Source: Burkholderia ambifaria AMMD
GTDB taxonomy: Bacteria; Pseudomonadota; Gammaproteobacteria; Burkholderiales; Burkholderiaceae
Assembly (NCBI RefSeq): GCF_000203915.1
Contig: NC_008391.1
Span: forward strand, 744,001-808,000
DNA: 64,000 nt
Reading direction: 5' to 3'
A program made the translations under genes and the position numbers. Below are positions 17,646 to 29,430 of this stretch, piece after piece (within the stretch, counting starts at the first letter, position 1; each line of letters begins with the position of its first letter). The notes under the pieces are model-generated. The model did not search any database. It was not told the origin of the DNA and saw only the letters and a program-made list of their open reading frames with translations.

Positions 17646-19727
17646 ATGCGCGACCTCCCTCGTCTACCGCTTCGCCCGCTCTCTCCCGTTTCGCTGATGC
17701 TGTTCGCCGCCGTCGCACAAGCCCAGGCCGCCGATACGCCCGCCTCGCCAACCCCGACGCAGACCACGCCGCTCGCGCCGATCTTCGTGACCGCGAACCC
17801 GCTGGGCGACACCCAATTGATCGCACCGACCGCGCAACTGTCCGGCGACGCGCTGACGCGCCGCCAGGCCGATTCGCTCGGCGAGACGCTCAACGGCCTG
17901 CCTGGCGTGTCGACCACCACCTACGGCCCGATGGTCGGCCGTCCGATCATCCGTGGGATGGACGGCGACCGGATCCGGCTGCTGCAGAACGGCGTCGCCG
18001 CCTACGACGCATCGTCGCTGTCGTACGACCACGCGGTGCCGCAGGACCCGCTGTCGATCGAGCGCGTCGAGATCGTGCGCGGCCCGGCCGCGCTGCTGTA
18101 CGGCGGCAACGCGGTCGGCGGCGTCGTCAACACGATCGACAACCGGGTTCCGCGCGAGGCGATCGAAGGCGTGACAGGTGCGCTGGATGCACGCTACGGC
18201 GGCGCGAACTCGGTGCGCGCCGGCGCCGCGCAGGTCGAAGGCGGCAACGGCCGCTTCGCGTTCCATGTCGACGCATTCGACCGCGAGGCCAGCAAGCTAC
18301 GGATTCCCGGCTATGCGCGCAGCGGCGCGCAACGCGCGATCGACGGCCCCGACACGCCGCAGCCGTACGGCAACGTACCGAACAGCGACGGCCGCGTGCA
18401 CGGCGGCGCCGCCGGCGCGTCGTACACGTGGGCCGACGGTTTCGCGGGCCTGTCGTACAGCGGCTATGAATCGAACTACGGCTCCGTCGCCGAGGACGAC
18501 GTGCGCCTGCGCATGCGCCAGGAACGGCTCGCGTTCGCGTCCGAGGTGCGCAATCTGAGCGGCCCGTTCACGAAAGTGAAGTTCGACTTCGCGTACACCG
18601 ACTACCGCCACAAGGAAGTCGACAACGGCGAGACGGCGACCACCTTCCGCAACCGCGGCTACGAAGCGCGCATCGAGGCGCGGCATCGCAAGATCGGTCC
18701 GTTCGAAGGCGCGATCGGCGTGCAGTTCGGCCGGAACACATTCTCGGCGCTCGGCGATGAACTGCTGGTGCCGTCGACGCGCACGAACAGCGTCGCGCTG
18801 TTCGGCCTCGAGGAATGGCAGGTCGACCCGGCGCTGAAGCTGAGTCTCGGCGGGCGCTTCGAGCACGTGAAGGTCGATCCCGATCCGGCCGGCGTCGAGA
18901 AATTCGCGGGCGCGCAGCCGCGCGACTTCAACGCCGGCAGCGTATCGGCCGGCGCCCTCTTCTCGCTGACGCCCGTGTGGTCGGTCGCGGCGAACGTCGC
19001 CTACACGGAGCGTGCGCCGACCTTCTACGAGCTGTACTCGAACGGCCCGCACGACGCGACCGGCCAGTTCCTGATCGGCAACCCGAACGCGTCGAAGGAA
19101 AAGGCCGTGTCGACCGACCTGTCGCTGCGCTATGCGAGCGGCCCTAACCGCGGCAGCGTCGGGGTGTTCTACAACCGCTTCTCGAACTACCTGACCGAGT
19201 ACAACACGGGCCGCGTCGTCGACGACGACGGCGAACCGGTCGCACCCGGCGCCGATGGCTCGCTCAACGAAGCGATCTATCGCGGCGTGCGCGCCGAGTT
19301 CTACGGCGTCGAACTCGACGGCAAGTGGCGCGCGTTCTCGCGGCGCGGCCATACGGTCGATCTGGAACTGACCGCCGACTACACGCATGCACGCAACGTC
19401 GACACCGGCCAGCCGCTGCCGCGCATCGCGCCGCTGCGCGCGACGCTCGCGGCCGACTACGGTTACGGCCCGTTCGGCGCACGCGCGCAGGTCACGCATG
19501 CGTGGTCGCAGCACCGCGTGCCCGACAACGACTTTTCGACGGACGGCTACACGTCGCTCGGCGTGATGCTCACGTACAAGTTCCGTGTCGGCGCGACACA
19601 CTGGCTCACGTACCTGCGCGGCGACAACCTGACGAACCAGGAAATCCGCTACGCGACCTCGGTCGTGCGCGGCTTTGCTCCGCAGGGCGGCCGCAGCGTG
19701 ATGGCCGGGTTGCGCACGACGTTCTGA
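17646..19727 (+). CDS. TonB-dependent outer-membrane receptor, ZnuD-like
   Basis: A 693-residue receptor with a signal peptide (about 1-29) and a TonB-box-like region (PIFVTANPLG). A plug domain follows with GPMVGRPIIRGMDGDRIRLL, DPLSIERVEIVRGPAALLYG and NAVGGVVNTIDNRVP, then a beta-barrel ending in the terminal Phe (RTTF). The PMVGRPIIRGMDGDRI signature is characteristic of the ZnuD-type zinc or haem receptors. A Zur-like palindrome upstream supports zinc uptake. It would depend on TonB-ExbBD energy encoded elsewhere. Confidence 0.85.
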   Translation: MRDLPRLPLRPLSPVSLMLFAAVAQAQAADTPASPTPTQTTPLAPIFVTANPLGDTQLIAPTAQLSGDALTRRQADSLGETLNGLPGVSTTTYGPMVGRPIIRGMDGDRIRLLQNGVAAYDASSLSYDHAVPQDPLSIERVEIVRGPAALLYGGNAVGGVVNTIDNRVPREAIEGVTGALDARYGGANSVRAGAAQVEGGNGRFAFHVDAFDREASKLRIPGYARSGAQRAIDGPDTPQPYGNVPNSDGRVHGGAAGASYTWADGFAGLSYSGYESNYGSVAEDDVRLRMRQERLAFASEVRNLSGPFTKVKFDFAYTDYRHKEVDNGETATTFRNRGYEARIEARHRKIGPFEGAIGVQFGRNTFSALGDELLVPSTRTNSVALFGLEEWQVDPALKLSLGGRFEHVKVDPDPAGVEKFAGAQPRDFNAGSVSAGALFSLTPVWSVAANVAYTERAPTFYELYSNGPHDATGQFLIGNPNASKEKAVSTDLSLRYASGPNRGSVGVFYNRFSNYLTEYNTGRVVDDDGEPVAPGADGSLNEAIYRGVRAEFYGVELDGKWRAFSRRGHTVDLELTADYTHARNVDTGQPLPRIAPLRATLAADYGYGPFGARAQVTHAWSQHRVPDNDFSTDGYTSLGVMLTYKFRVGATHWLTYLRGDNLTNQEIRYATSVVRGFAPQGGRSVMAGLRTTF

Positions 19728-19758
19728 GCGCCGGACGGCCTGCGGCGCTGGCCGCGGG

Positions 19759-20175
19759 TTGTTCGAGCGGCTCGTCGCGCTGAATATCATCGGGCTCGCG
19801 CAGGCCAGCAAGAGCGAAGATGTGACGGCCGATATCGACAACTGCTGCCGTCCGTTGCTTGCGCAACTTGTTCACCAAGCCGATGCGCACGCAACCTGTA
19901 CGCATGAGCGCGAAGTCGCGATCGCACGGGCATTCGCGGATCGTTACACGACCGGGCGCAACCTGCTGCAGGCCATTTGTCTGATCGCGGTCGCGGTTGG
20001 CGGCAGCCTTTGGCTGACGAGCAAGATCACGGAGCCGATCGTCGCATCGGTTCGGACGATCCAGAAGGGTTCCGCGCTTGCGTCACCGACATCAACATTG
20101 GTGAAATCGCGGCGGCATCGACCGAACACAGTCGCGGCATCGATCAGATGAATCTGACGATCCCGGCCTGCAATT
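19759..20175 (+). pseudogene. Methyl-accepting chemotaxis protein relic
   Basis: The first frame (19759-20100) encodes the end of a four-helix sensor domain and the second membrane segment (LLQAICLIAVAVGGSLWLTS) followed by the HAMP start KITEPIVASVRTIQ. The frame then shifts to TDINIGEIAAASTEHSRGID, a recognisable piece of the cytoplasmic signalling hairpin, and stops. Most of the HAMP and signalling domains are deleted, so this is a decayed chemoreceptor. Nothing suggests it is expressed. Confidence 0.72.
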
Positions 20176-20488
20176 CCCTCTTCTCTGCCCTCCGCTTCCC
20201 GTTGCGCACACGGCCTCCGCCGCGCTGCGCAATTTCCGGTCCTGCCCTCCGAATGCACGCCACGACGCGCATCGCGCCCGATGCGAGGCCGCGTTGATCT
20301 CGGTCATGCACTTTTAAATCAGCCGAATGACGAGTATCCTAAAAAAGCACTCCACGTTCGGACAGCGAATCGCGTGCCCCTGATTCCCGTCCGTTCGTAC
20401 CGCGGCCCCATCGCGCCTCGCGTCGATGGCGGCGTCCGCTTCACGCCCTGGCCGCACGAACCTTCCCAAACTATTCGCAGGAGAGCTG

Positions 20489-21895
20489 GTGAGCCGACTC
20501 GTCGTCGTATCCAATCGCATCGCAGATCCCCGTAAAGCCGCGGCCGGCGGGCTGGCCGTGGCCGTGAAAGACAGCCTGCAGGAATCAGGCGGCGTCTGGT
20601 TCGGGTGGAGCGGCAGGCTGCGCGGTGAAGACGAACGTACCGCCCAGGGCGACGACGTGCAGATCCAGAACGTCGGCGGCATCCAGCTCGCGACGATCGA
20701 TCTCGATCCGCAGGATTACGACGCGTACTATCTCGGCTACTCGAACAACGTGCTGTGGCCGGTGTTCCACTACCGCCTCGATCTCGCGCAGTTCGACCGG
20801 CGCTTCGCGGACGGCTACCGGCGCGTGAACCAGCTGTTCGCGCGCAAGCTGAGCACGCTGCTGCGCCCCGACGACACCATCTGGGTCCACGACTATCAGC
20901 TGATCCCGCTCGCCGCCGAGCTGCGCGCGATGGGCTGCAGGAATCCGATCGGCTTCTTCCTGCACATCCCGATGCCGCCGCCGCCGATCATGGCCGCGAT
21001 TCCGGAGCACGAGTGGCTGATGCGCTCGCTGTTCGCGTACGACCTCGTCGGCTTCCAGACCGAATCGGATCTGCTGCACTTCGAGCACTACGTCGAGGCG
21101 GAAGCCGGTGCCGCACGTCTGCCGGACGGCCGCCTGCACGCGTTCGGCCGCACGCTGTCGGCCGGCGCGTTCCCGATCGGCATCAACGTCGACGAATTCG
21201 CGGCGCTCGCGGAGAATCGCGACGGAATCGACATGTTCGAGCGGATGCGCGACGAGTATTCGCGCCGCCAGCTGCTCGTCGGCGTCGACCGGCTCGACTA
21301 CACGAAGGGGCTGCCGCAACGCGTGCATGCGTTCCGTCAGCTGCTCGAACAGTATCCGGAGAACCGCGATCGCGCGACGCTGATCCAGATCGCCGCGCCG
21401 AGCCGCGAGGATCTCGGCGCGTACGACGACCTGCGGCGCGAGATGGACAGTCTGTGCGGCGCGATCAACGGCGACTACGGCGAACTCGAATGGATGCCGA
21501 TGCGCTACATCCACCGCACGGTCGCGCGCAAGCGCCTGCCGGGCCTCTATCGCGCGAGCCGCGTCGCACTCGTCACGCCGCTGCGCGACGGGATGAACCT
21601 GGTTGCGAAGGAATTTCTCGCCGCGCAGGACGAGGCCGATCCGGGCGTGCTCGTGCTGTCGCGTTTCGCGGGCGCGGCCGAGCAGTTGAAGCCCGCGCTG
21701 CTCGTGAATCCATACGACACGCAAGGCACCGCGCAGGCGATCCAGCGCGCGCTCACGATGCCGATCGAGGAACGCCGCCAGCGTCACGACGCGCTGATGG
21801 CGATCGTGCGCAAGACCGACGTGCACTGGTGGCGCACGCGCTTTCTCGACGCGCTCACCGAAGCCGCGGAAGTCGCCGCCGCGACCGCGTCCTGA
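20489..21895 (+). CDS. otsA: Trehalose-6-phosphate synthase
   Basis: OtsA transfers glucose from UDP-glucose to glucose-6-phosphate, the first step in trehalose synthesis for osmotic and desiccation tolerance. The 468-residue protein shows the GT20 pattern: SRLVVVSNRIADPR start with the GGLAVAV loop, WVHDYQLIPLA, and the phosphate-binding VDRLDYTKGL. The GTG at 20489 preceded by AGGAG fits the family start; upstream in-frame codons add unrelated residues. No trehalose-phosphate phosphatase gene is adjacent. Confidence 0.95.
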   Translation: MSRLVVVSNRIADPRKAAAGGLAVAVKDSLQESGGVWFGWSGRLRGEDERTAQGDDVQIQNVGGIQLATIDLDPQDYDAYYLGYSNNVLWPVFHYRLDLAQFDRRFADGYRRVNQLFARKLSTLLRPDDTIWVHDYQLIPLAAELRAMGCRNPIGFFLHIPMPPPPIMAAIPEHEWLMRSLFAYDLVGFQTESDLLHFEHYVEAEAGAARLPDGRLHAFGRTLSAGAFPIGINVDEFAALAENRDGIDMFERMRDEYSRRQLLVGVDRLDYTKGLPQRVHAFRQLLEQYPENRDRATLIQIAAPSREDLGAYDDLRREMDSLCGAINGDYGELEWMPMRYIHRTVARKRLPGLYRASRVALVTPLRDGMNLVAKEFLAAQDEADPGVLVLSRFAGAAEQLKPALLVNPYDTQGTAQAIQRALTMPIEERRQRHDALMAIVRKTDVHWWRTRFLDALTEAAEVAAATAS

Positions 21896-21999
21896 CGCAC
21901 ATTCTCACATCGGTCGAGCGCCGCACCGGTCACCGTCTGCACCGCCACTGAAATCGGAATGCGTTAGCAAGCCCGCCAACTGCGCGGGCGATCCGCGCT

Positions 22000-23967
22000 T
22001 CAGCGCTCCGGTTCGCGCGGCGGCCCGCATGCGACGAAATCGTGCTCGGCCGCCGACGCCTGCCCCGGCGCATTCACACCCGTGCACGGCCCGCAATCGA
22101 TCATCGAAGGCTCGGACGCAGGCACCTCGCGCCCGTCGATCAGCGCCTGCAACGCGTCGCGTTCCAGCACCTCGCACGCGAGCAGCCGTCGCGCGATCCG
22201 CTCGAGCGCGTCGCGACGTGCGCCGAGCGTCGCCGCGACGCGCGCATGCGCATCCGTCAGCAGCGTATGCACCTCGTCGTCGATCACGCGCGCGGTGTGC
22301 TCGCTGCAGCGGCCCTCGCCCGCATGCCACGCGCCCGGTATGCCGCTGCGCGCCTCGCCGTCGTCGAAACTCATCAACCCGATCTTCTCGCTCATCCCGT
22401 ACTGCATGACCATGTGGCGCGCCATCGCGGTCGCGCGTTCGAGATCGTTCTGCGCGCCCGTCGACACGTCGCCGAACACGAGTTCTTCCGCGACGCGGCC
22501 GCCGAGCAGCGCATCGATCCGATCGAGCAGCTCGCTGCGTCGCAGAACGTAGCGATCCTCGGTCGGCACCTGCTGCGTATAGCCGAGCGCGGCCACGCCG
22601 CGCGGAATGATGGACACCTTCTTCACCGGATCGCAATACGCGCGGCTTTCCGCGACGAGCGCATGGCCGGCCTCGTGATACGCGATCGTCAGCTTTTCCT
22701 GCGCGTTCATCACGCGGCTCTTGCGCTCGAGGCCCGTCATCGCGCGATCGATCGCTTCGTCGAAATCGTCCATCCCGATCGCCGGCTTGCCGAGGTCGGC
22801 CGCATGCAGCGCCGCCTCGTTGACGACGTTCGCGAGATCGGCGCCGACGAAACCCGGCGTGCGCGACGCGAGTTCGCCGAGGTCGACTTCGTCCGCGAGC
22901 TTCACGCGCTTCACATGCACGCCGAGAATCTGGCGGCGCCCGTTCACGTCGGGCCGGTCGATCGCGATGTGACGGTCGAAGCGGCCGGGGCGCAGCAGCG
23001 CCGGATCGAGAATCTCCGGCCGGTTGGTCGCGGCCATGATGATCACGCCCGTGCCGGCCTGGAAGCCGTCCATCTCGACGAGCAGCTGGTTGAGCGTCTG
23101 CTCGCGCTCGTCGTTGCCCGACATCGGCCCGACGCCGCGCACCTTGCCGAGCGCATCGAGCTCGTCGACGAACACGATGCACGGCGCCTTCTGCTGCGCC
23201 TGCTCGAACAGGTCGCGCACGCGCGCGGCGCCCACGCCGACGAACATCTCGACGAACGCCGAGCCGCTGATCGAGAAGAACGGCACGGCCGCCTCGCCGG
23301 CCACCGCGCGTGCGAGCAGCGTCTTGCCGGTGCCGGGCGCGCCGACGACGAGCACGCCCTTCGGGATCTTGCCGCCGAGCCGCTGGTAGCGGTCGGGGTT
23401 GCGCAGGAACGCGACGAGCTGCTGCAACTCGGCCTTCGCTTCGTCGATGCCCGCGATGTCGTCGAACGTGATGCCGGTTTCCTGCTGCACGTACACGCGT
23501 GCGCGGCTCTTGCCCATCCCGGTGAAGTCCTGCAACCCGCCGCGCCTGCGCAGCATCAGGTTCCAGATGAACACGAACGCCACGAGCGGCACCAGCCACG
23601 ACGCGAGCGACGTGATCCAGCCGGTGTCGGACGCGCCGTGAAAGCGGACGCCGGCCGCGCTCAGCGCGTCGATCAGTTGCGGGTCGGTCACGCGGTTGGT
23701 GGCGAAGCGCGGCGGCGTGCCGCCCGCCTTCACGGCCGCGACTTCGGATGCCGGCAGCATCGCGCCGGCCTGCGGCATCTTCAGCGTGCCCACGATCGAC
23801 GTCGAGCCGATCTCGAGATCGTCGACGAGGCGCGCGTCGACGAGCCGATGGAAATCGCTGTACGCGATCATCGTCGTCTCGGGCCGCAGCATCAGCAACT
23901 GCGCAGCGAACAGCACGAAGAAGCCCGCCGCGATCAGTAATCCTGCGTAGTCGAATTTCTTGTCCAT
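22000..23967 (-). CDS. ftsH: ATP-dependent zinc metalloprotease FtsH (accessory paralogue)
   Basis: A 655-residue membrane AAA protease. Two membrane segments (about 8-27 and 118-139) flank a periplasmic domain. The AAA module has Walker A GAPGTGKT (209-216), Walker B FVDEL (266-270) and the arginine-finger region RPGRFDR (326-332). The protease site is HEAGH (431-435) with a later acidic ligand near [13 protein letters not shown]. It would degrade membrane and regulatory proteins. The C-terminus is unusual: a Cys/Pro-rich tail ([16 protein letters not shown]) rather than the common acidic end. No rrmJ/folP neighbour is present, so this is probably a second, accessory FtsH. Confidence 0.93.
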   Translation of the reverse strand: MDKKFDYAGLLIAAGFFVLFAAQLLMLRPETTMIAYSDFHRLVDARLVDDLEIGSTSIVGTLKMPQAGAMLPASEVAAVKAGGTPPRFATNRVTDPQLIDALSAAGVRFHGASDTGWITSLASWLVPLVAFVFIWNLMLRRRGGLQDFTGMGKSRARVYVQQETGITFDDIAGIDEAKAELQQLVAFLRNPDRYQRLGGKIPKGVLVVGAPGTGKTLLARAVAGEAAVPFFSISGSAFVEMFVGVGAARVRDLFEQAQQKAPCIVFVDELDALGKVRGVGPMSGNDEREQTLNQLLVEMDGFQAGTGVIIMAATNRPEILDPALLRPGRFDRHIAIDRPDVNGRRQILGVHVKRVKLADEVDLGELASRTPGFVGADLANVVNEAALHAADLGKPAIGMDDFDEAIDRAMTGLERKSRVMNAQEKLTIAYHEAGHALVAESRAYCDPVKKVSIIPRGVAALGYTQQVPTEDRYVLRRSELLDRIDALLGGRVAEELVFGDVSTGAQNDLERATAMARHMVMQYGMSEKIGLMSFDDGEARSGIPGAWHAGEGRCSEHTARVIDDEVHTLLTDAHARVAATLGARRDALERIARRLLACEVLERDALQALIDGREVPASEPSMIDCGPCTGVNAPGQASAAEHDFVACGPPREPER

Positions 23968-24398
23968 CGCATCGAGCCGGCCGGTCGCGCCGTGCGGCGC
24001 GCGCTTAATGCGTACCCGCGCGCCCCGACGGCGCGCGGTATCCGCAGCTACGCGCGCTCACGGACCGCATCCGCGCCATCGTCGCCTCGTTTCGTCGCAT
24101 GAAAGACACCGCGAACACGCCGCATGGCAGCGCTCGCACGGACATCGCGCCGAAGCGCACAGCCCGTGATTCCAGTCTAGTTCGCGCGCAGGCGTCTCGC
24201 ATCGTCCGGCAAACGCCTTTCACCCACGCGGCGAGCCGCGTTATAGTCGCGTTCGTGACATTTGTATGACAGTTGACCTCGCCCCGCGCAGCACCCCGCC
24301 GGGTGCGACGCCGGCTGTTGCGTCCGTCCCGCGTCGCAGCCAGCCGTGCGACGCTGCCGCGCATCGAACGATAACCGCCCATTCGAGGAGCACACGAC
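23968..24398. other. Divergent intergenic region between ftsH paralogue and phosphatase
   Basis: About 430 bases between two divergent genes. A TATAGT hexamer near 24242 could be a -10 element for the phosphatase gene, but no matching -35 was convincing. No small gene or RNA is evident. Confidence 0.4.
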
Positions 24399-26063
24399 GT
24401 GAACGACACCCCCGATCGCCCCGACGACCTTCCCGTTGATCCCGACCGCCGCCGCATGCTCGGCGGCCTCGCCGCGCTCGGCGCGGGCGTCGCGCTTGGC
24501 GGCTGCGAGACCACGCCGGGCAGCGCGCCGCGCTCCGCCGCCGACCTGCGGATCGACGACGCGCTGCGCCGGCAGGTGCGCCACATCGTCGTGATCTATG
24601 CGGAGAACCGCAGCTTCGCGAACCTGTACGGCGACTTCCCCGGTGTGCGCCATCCGCTGAGCGAGGTGCGCCCCGAGGACGCGCGGCAGCTCGATCGCGA
24701 CGGCAAGACGCCGCTGCCGGTGCTGCCGAAGATCTGGGGCGGGCTCGTGCCGCGCGCGCAGGAAGTGGACGGCAAGCGCTACGCGATCGCCGAGCGCGAC
24801 ATCGACAAGCTGCCGAACGCGCCGTTCCGGATCGCCGATACGCAAGGCAAGCCGCTGCCGAACGGCGTGATCACGCGCGACCTGTGGCACCGCTTCTACC
24901 AGAACCAGATGCAGATCGCGGGCGGCCGCAACGACCAGTTCGCCGCGTGGGCCGATTCGGGCGGCCTCGTGATGGGCCATTACCGCAATTCCGCCGACAC
25001 GCTGCGGCTGTGGAACCTCGCGCGGCAATACACGCTGTGCGACAACTTCTTCATGGCGGCCTTCGGCGGCTCGTGGCTGAATCACATGTTCCTGATTTCC
25101 GCGCAGCCGCCGATCTATCCGGACGCGCACAAGCATCCGCACGCGGCCAAGCTGCTGTCGAAGGTCGACGGCGACGATCCGGCCGGCACGCGACTGGCGC
25201 TCGCCGCCGATTCGCCGGCGTCCGCGCTCGACGGCCCGCCGAAGTTCGCGGTCGACGGCCCGCTGACGCCCGACGGCTACGGCGTCAATACGATGGCGCC
25301 GCCGTACCAGCCGAGCTACGTGCCGCCGGCCGATCCGGGCAACGCCGCGTATGCGGACCCGGCCGACCATCGCGTGATCCCGCCGCAAGGCCATGCGACG
25401 ATCGGCGACCGCCTGTCGGAAAAGAACGTCGACTGGGCGTGGTACAGCGGCGCGTGGCAGTACGCGCTCGAGCACCGCGACACGGGCATGGTTCCGGATT
25501 TCCAGTACCACCACCAGCCGTTCAACTACTTCGCGAACTACGCGCCGGGCACCGACGCGCGGCGCAAGCATCTGCGCGACGCCGGCGTCGGCGACGAGCC
25601 GTCGACCAACCGCTTCATCGCCGACATCGACGCGGGCCGCCTGCCGGCCGTCACGTTCTACAAGCCGCAGGGCAACCTGAACATGCACGCGGGCTATGCG
25701 GACGTCGAATCGGGCGATCACCACATCGCGAACGTGATCGAGCACATCCGGCGCGGCCCGCAATGGGCGAACACCGTGATCGTGATGACGCACGACGAGA
25801 ACGGCGGCTGGTGGGATCACGTCGCGCCGCCGGCGGGCGATCGCTGGGGCCCCGGCTCGCGCATTCCCGCGCTCGTGATCTCGCCGTTCGCGAAGAAGGG
25901 CTACGTCGATCACACGATGTACGACACGAACTCGATCCTGCGCTTCATCAGCCGCGTGCACGGGCTCGCGCCGCTCGACGGCGTCGCCGCGCGCGACAAG
26001 GCGTTCGCGTCGCGCGGCGCCACGCCGCCGGGCGACCTGACGAACGCGCTCGATCTCGGCTGA
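24399..26063 (+). CDS. AcpA-family acid phosphatase / phosphoesterase
   Basis: A 554-residue phosphoesterase of the phospholipase C/AcpA superfamily. The N-terminus has DRRRMLGGLAALGAGVALGG followed by Cys, a signal that fits Tat export and possibly lipidation. The metal-site region IVVIYAENRSFANLYGDFPG opens the catalytic domain; GGSWLNHMFLIS contains the probable nucleophile Ser, and VIVMTHDENGGWWDH supplies metal-binding Asp/His residues. It would hydrolyse phosphomonoesters in the periplasm. It ends at a strong terminator. Confidence 0.9.
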   Translation: MNDTPDRPDDLPVDPDRRRMLGGLAALGAGVALGGCETTPGSAPRSAADLRIDDALRRQVRHIVVIYAENRSFANLYGDFPGVRHPLSEVRPEDARQLDRDGKTPLPVLPKIWGGLVPRAQEVDGKRYAIAERDIDKLPNAPFRIADTQGKPLPNGVITRDLWHRFYQNQMQIAGGRNDQFAAWADSGGLVMGHYRNSADTLRLWNLARQYTLCDNFFMAAFGGSWLNHMFLISAQPPIYPDAHKHPHAAKLLSKVDGDDPAGTRLALAADSPASALDGPPKFAVDGPLTPDGYGVNTMAPPYQPSYVPPADPGNAAYADPADHRVIPPQGHATIGDRLSEKNVDWAWYSGAWQYALEHRDTGMVPDFQYHHQPFNYFANYAPGTDARRKHLRDAGVGDEPSTNRFIADIDAGRLPAVTFYKPQGNLNMHAGYADVESGDHHIANVIEHIRRGPQWANTVIVMTHDENGGWWDHVAPPAGDRWGPGSRIPALVISPFAKKGYVDHTMYDTNSILRFISRVHGLAPLDGVAARDKAFASRGATPPGDLTNALDLG

Positions 26064-26084
26064 CGATTCACCGACATCGCTGAG

Positions 26085-26131
26085 ACGACGACGCCCCGGT
26101 GCAACACGGTTGCCCGGGGCGTCGTCGTTTT
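26085..26131 (+). terminator. Rho-independent terminator after the phosphatase gene
   Basis: A perfect 15-bp inverted repeat (26085-26099 with 26114-26128) with a 14-base loop is followed by TTT. It lies 22 bases after the phosphatase stop codon. Confidence 0.85.
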
Positions 26132-26144
26132 ACTCGCCACGCTA

Positions 26145-26240
26145 TGCGGCGCTACGCAACACCTCGCTCGCCGAACGCGCGGCGTGACGACCGGCCTGCC
26201 GGCCGAAGAAGGTCGCGTCGGCCAGCGACAGTCACGCTCG
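26145..26240 (-). pseudogene. Scrap of a C-terminus, possibly a flavocytochrome c-type FAD protein
   Basis: On the minus strand a short open piece reads ADATFFGRQAGRHAARSAS and then ends at a stop about 26145. The pattern FFGRQAGRHAA looks like the C-terminal FAD-domain helix of fumarate-reductase-like dehydrogenases. Only about 25 residues support this, and nothing upstream continues it. The remainder of the gap to 26440 holds no gene I can support. Confidence 0.25.
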
Positions 26241-26442
26241 ACTTCCTCCCATGTCTCGCCGGCCGCCGCGATGCCGATCCGCGCGATCGCGGGCGGCGCC
26301 TGTATGAGCCCGATCCGGCCGATGTCGCGCTGCTGCGCTACTGGCGCGGCGACGTGCCGCGCGCGGTCGACGAAGTGATCGCGGCAGTGCGGCGCCTAAG
26401 CGCACGTTCAACGGTCACGCCAAGCTGAAAACGCGGCGCAAA

Positions 26443-26487
26443 CGACGACGTCCCGCCGCCGGCGTCGTATGCCGGCGGCGGGACGTC
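26443..26487 (-). terminator. Terminator of pckG
   Basis: A perfect 17-bp inverted repeat (26447-26463 with 26471-26487) with a 7-base loop lies just downstream of the pckG stop. It is followed on the minus strand by GTCGTTT, a short T-rich end. Confidence 0.8.
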
Positions 26488-26520
26488 CAGATGCCGCTAC
26501 GTCGTGGTCGATGCGGCGCG

Positions 26521-28386
<1,866 letters not shown>

Positions 28387-28913
28387 GGAAATGTCTCCAG
28401 ATTATTGGAAGGGGATCGGGGATGCGGGGCGAGCCCGCCAGATGGGGGAATGCGGTCGGAGCGCAGGTTGAAGCGACGCGCAAGGCGGGACGCGCGAGCG
28501 GAGCGCGTGTCGATGCCGCGATGCGGGCGAGAGAATGTGATGTCTCGTATGAGCGTGCGAACGCGAGTTTCGCCATGCCAGCAACCTGCCGTACAACTCC
28601 ATGCCGGCCAGCATACCATCGCCGTTATTGGGCGGGCGTTGCGTTGCAACAAGAAACAATTGTGACGACGCGTCGGCATGCCGCTTGCCGGCCGGTCCCT
28701 TTTATTGCGTCGACGCATTCGCTTTGGGGACGAAACGGCTCGAAACGTCCGTCCGGCAAGGGTTTCGCGAACGCGGAAAAATCGGCGCGACGCGTTCGTA
28801 TGCGCTGCCCCCGAACGGGCAGCGGCCGAATTGGCGTTTTCGCTACTCAGGCAAACCCTGAATTAGGTTGCGCACACAAACATCCATCGCGAACGCGTTG
28901 TGTGCGCTACCGC
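28387..28913. other. Upstream region of pckG, no gene seen
   Basis: About 527 bases containing the pckG 5' region. Several frames are open but have no codon-bias or domain support. I could not identify a convincing operator or promoter pair. Confidence 0.4.
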
Positions 28914-29155
28914 TCAAAGCGGCGCGCCCGGCAATCCGGGGTAATACGCGCATGCCGCCATCCCACCGTCGACGGCCAGTTCGGTGCCGTTGCAGTACGA
29001 CGCTTCGTCGCGCGCGAGGAACAGCGTCGCGCGCGCGATTTCGTCAGGCAAGCCGACGCGTTGCAGCGGCACGTGCGTGTAGTGGTTGTTGATCTCGTCG
29101 AGCGGTGCGCCGCTCGGGTTCGACATCGCCGTGTTCACGCCGCCCGGATGGTGCG
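28914..29155 (-). pseudogene. C-terminal relic of a short-chain dehydrogenase
   Basis: The segment encodes [20 protein letters not shown], then [20 protein letters not shown] and [13 protein letters not shown], the unmistakable C-terminal third of a classical SDR oxidoreductase. The Rossmann fold and catalytic Tyr-Lys are absent. Homology breaks near 29155, where a different broken gene on the opposite strand begins. Confidence 0.8.
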
Positions 29156-29378
29156 CGCGCTCACGCATGCGGCGCCCGGCTACGACGTGATCGTCAAGGA
29201 ATGCTTCCCGGCCGCGGCGATGACCGATCCGTACGCGTTCTTCGATGCGATCGGCGACGAGGCGAAGTTCCAGCGCAACGTCGCGCAGATGATGGACAGC
29301 TGCGGACGCTTCATCGATTTCGACAAGATCGACGTGGTGCCGACGAGCCAGTACGTCGTGAAAGCGGTACGCGGATAA
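29156..29378 (+). pseudogene. C-terminal relic of an unidentified protein
   Basis: An open segment ending at 29378 encodes [20 protein letters not shown] and continues to [14 protein letters not shown]. It has good codon bias but no start of its own, and it abuts the opposing SDR relic. I do not recognise the family. The abutting of two gene ends in opposite orientation points to a deletion junction near 29155. Confidence 0.5.
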
Positions 29379-29411
29379 AAAAACGCCAACCCGCGCTAAA
29401 CGGGTTGGCGT
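29377..29411 (-). terminator. Terminator of aceA
   Basis: An 11-bp perfect inverted repeat (29383-29393 with 29401-29411) sits 20 bases after the aceA stop. On the minus strand it is followed by a run of seven T residues. Confidence 0.9.
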
Positions 29412-29430
29412 CGTACCGCGGGTGCGACGA

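Noticed and set aside
26231..26428. Plus-strand open piece with PDPADVALLRYWRGDVPRAV.
   Set aside because: No start, no recognisable domain and too short to call even a relic with confidence.
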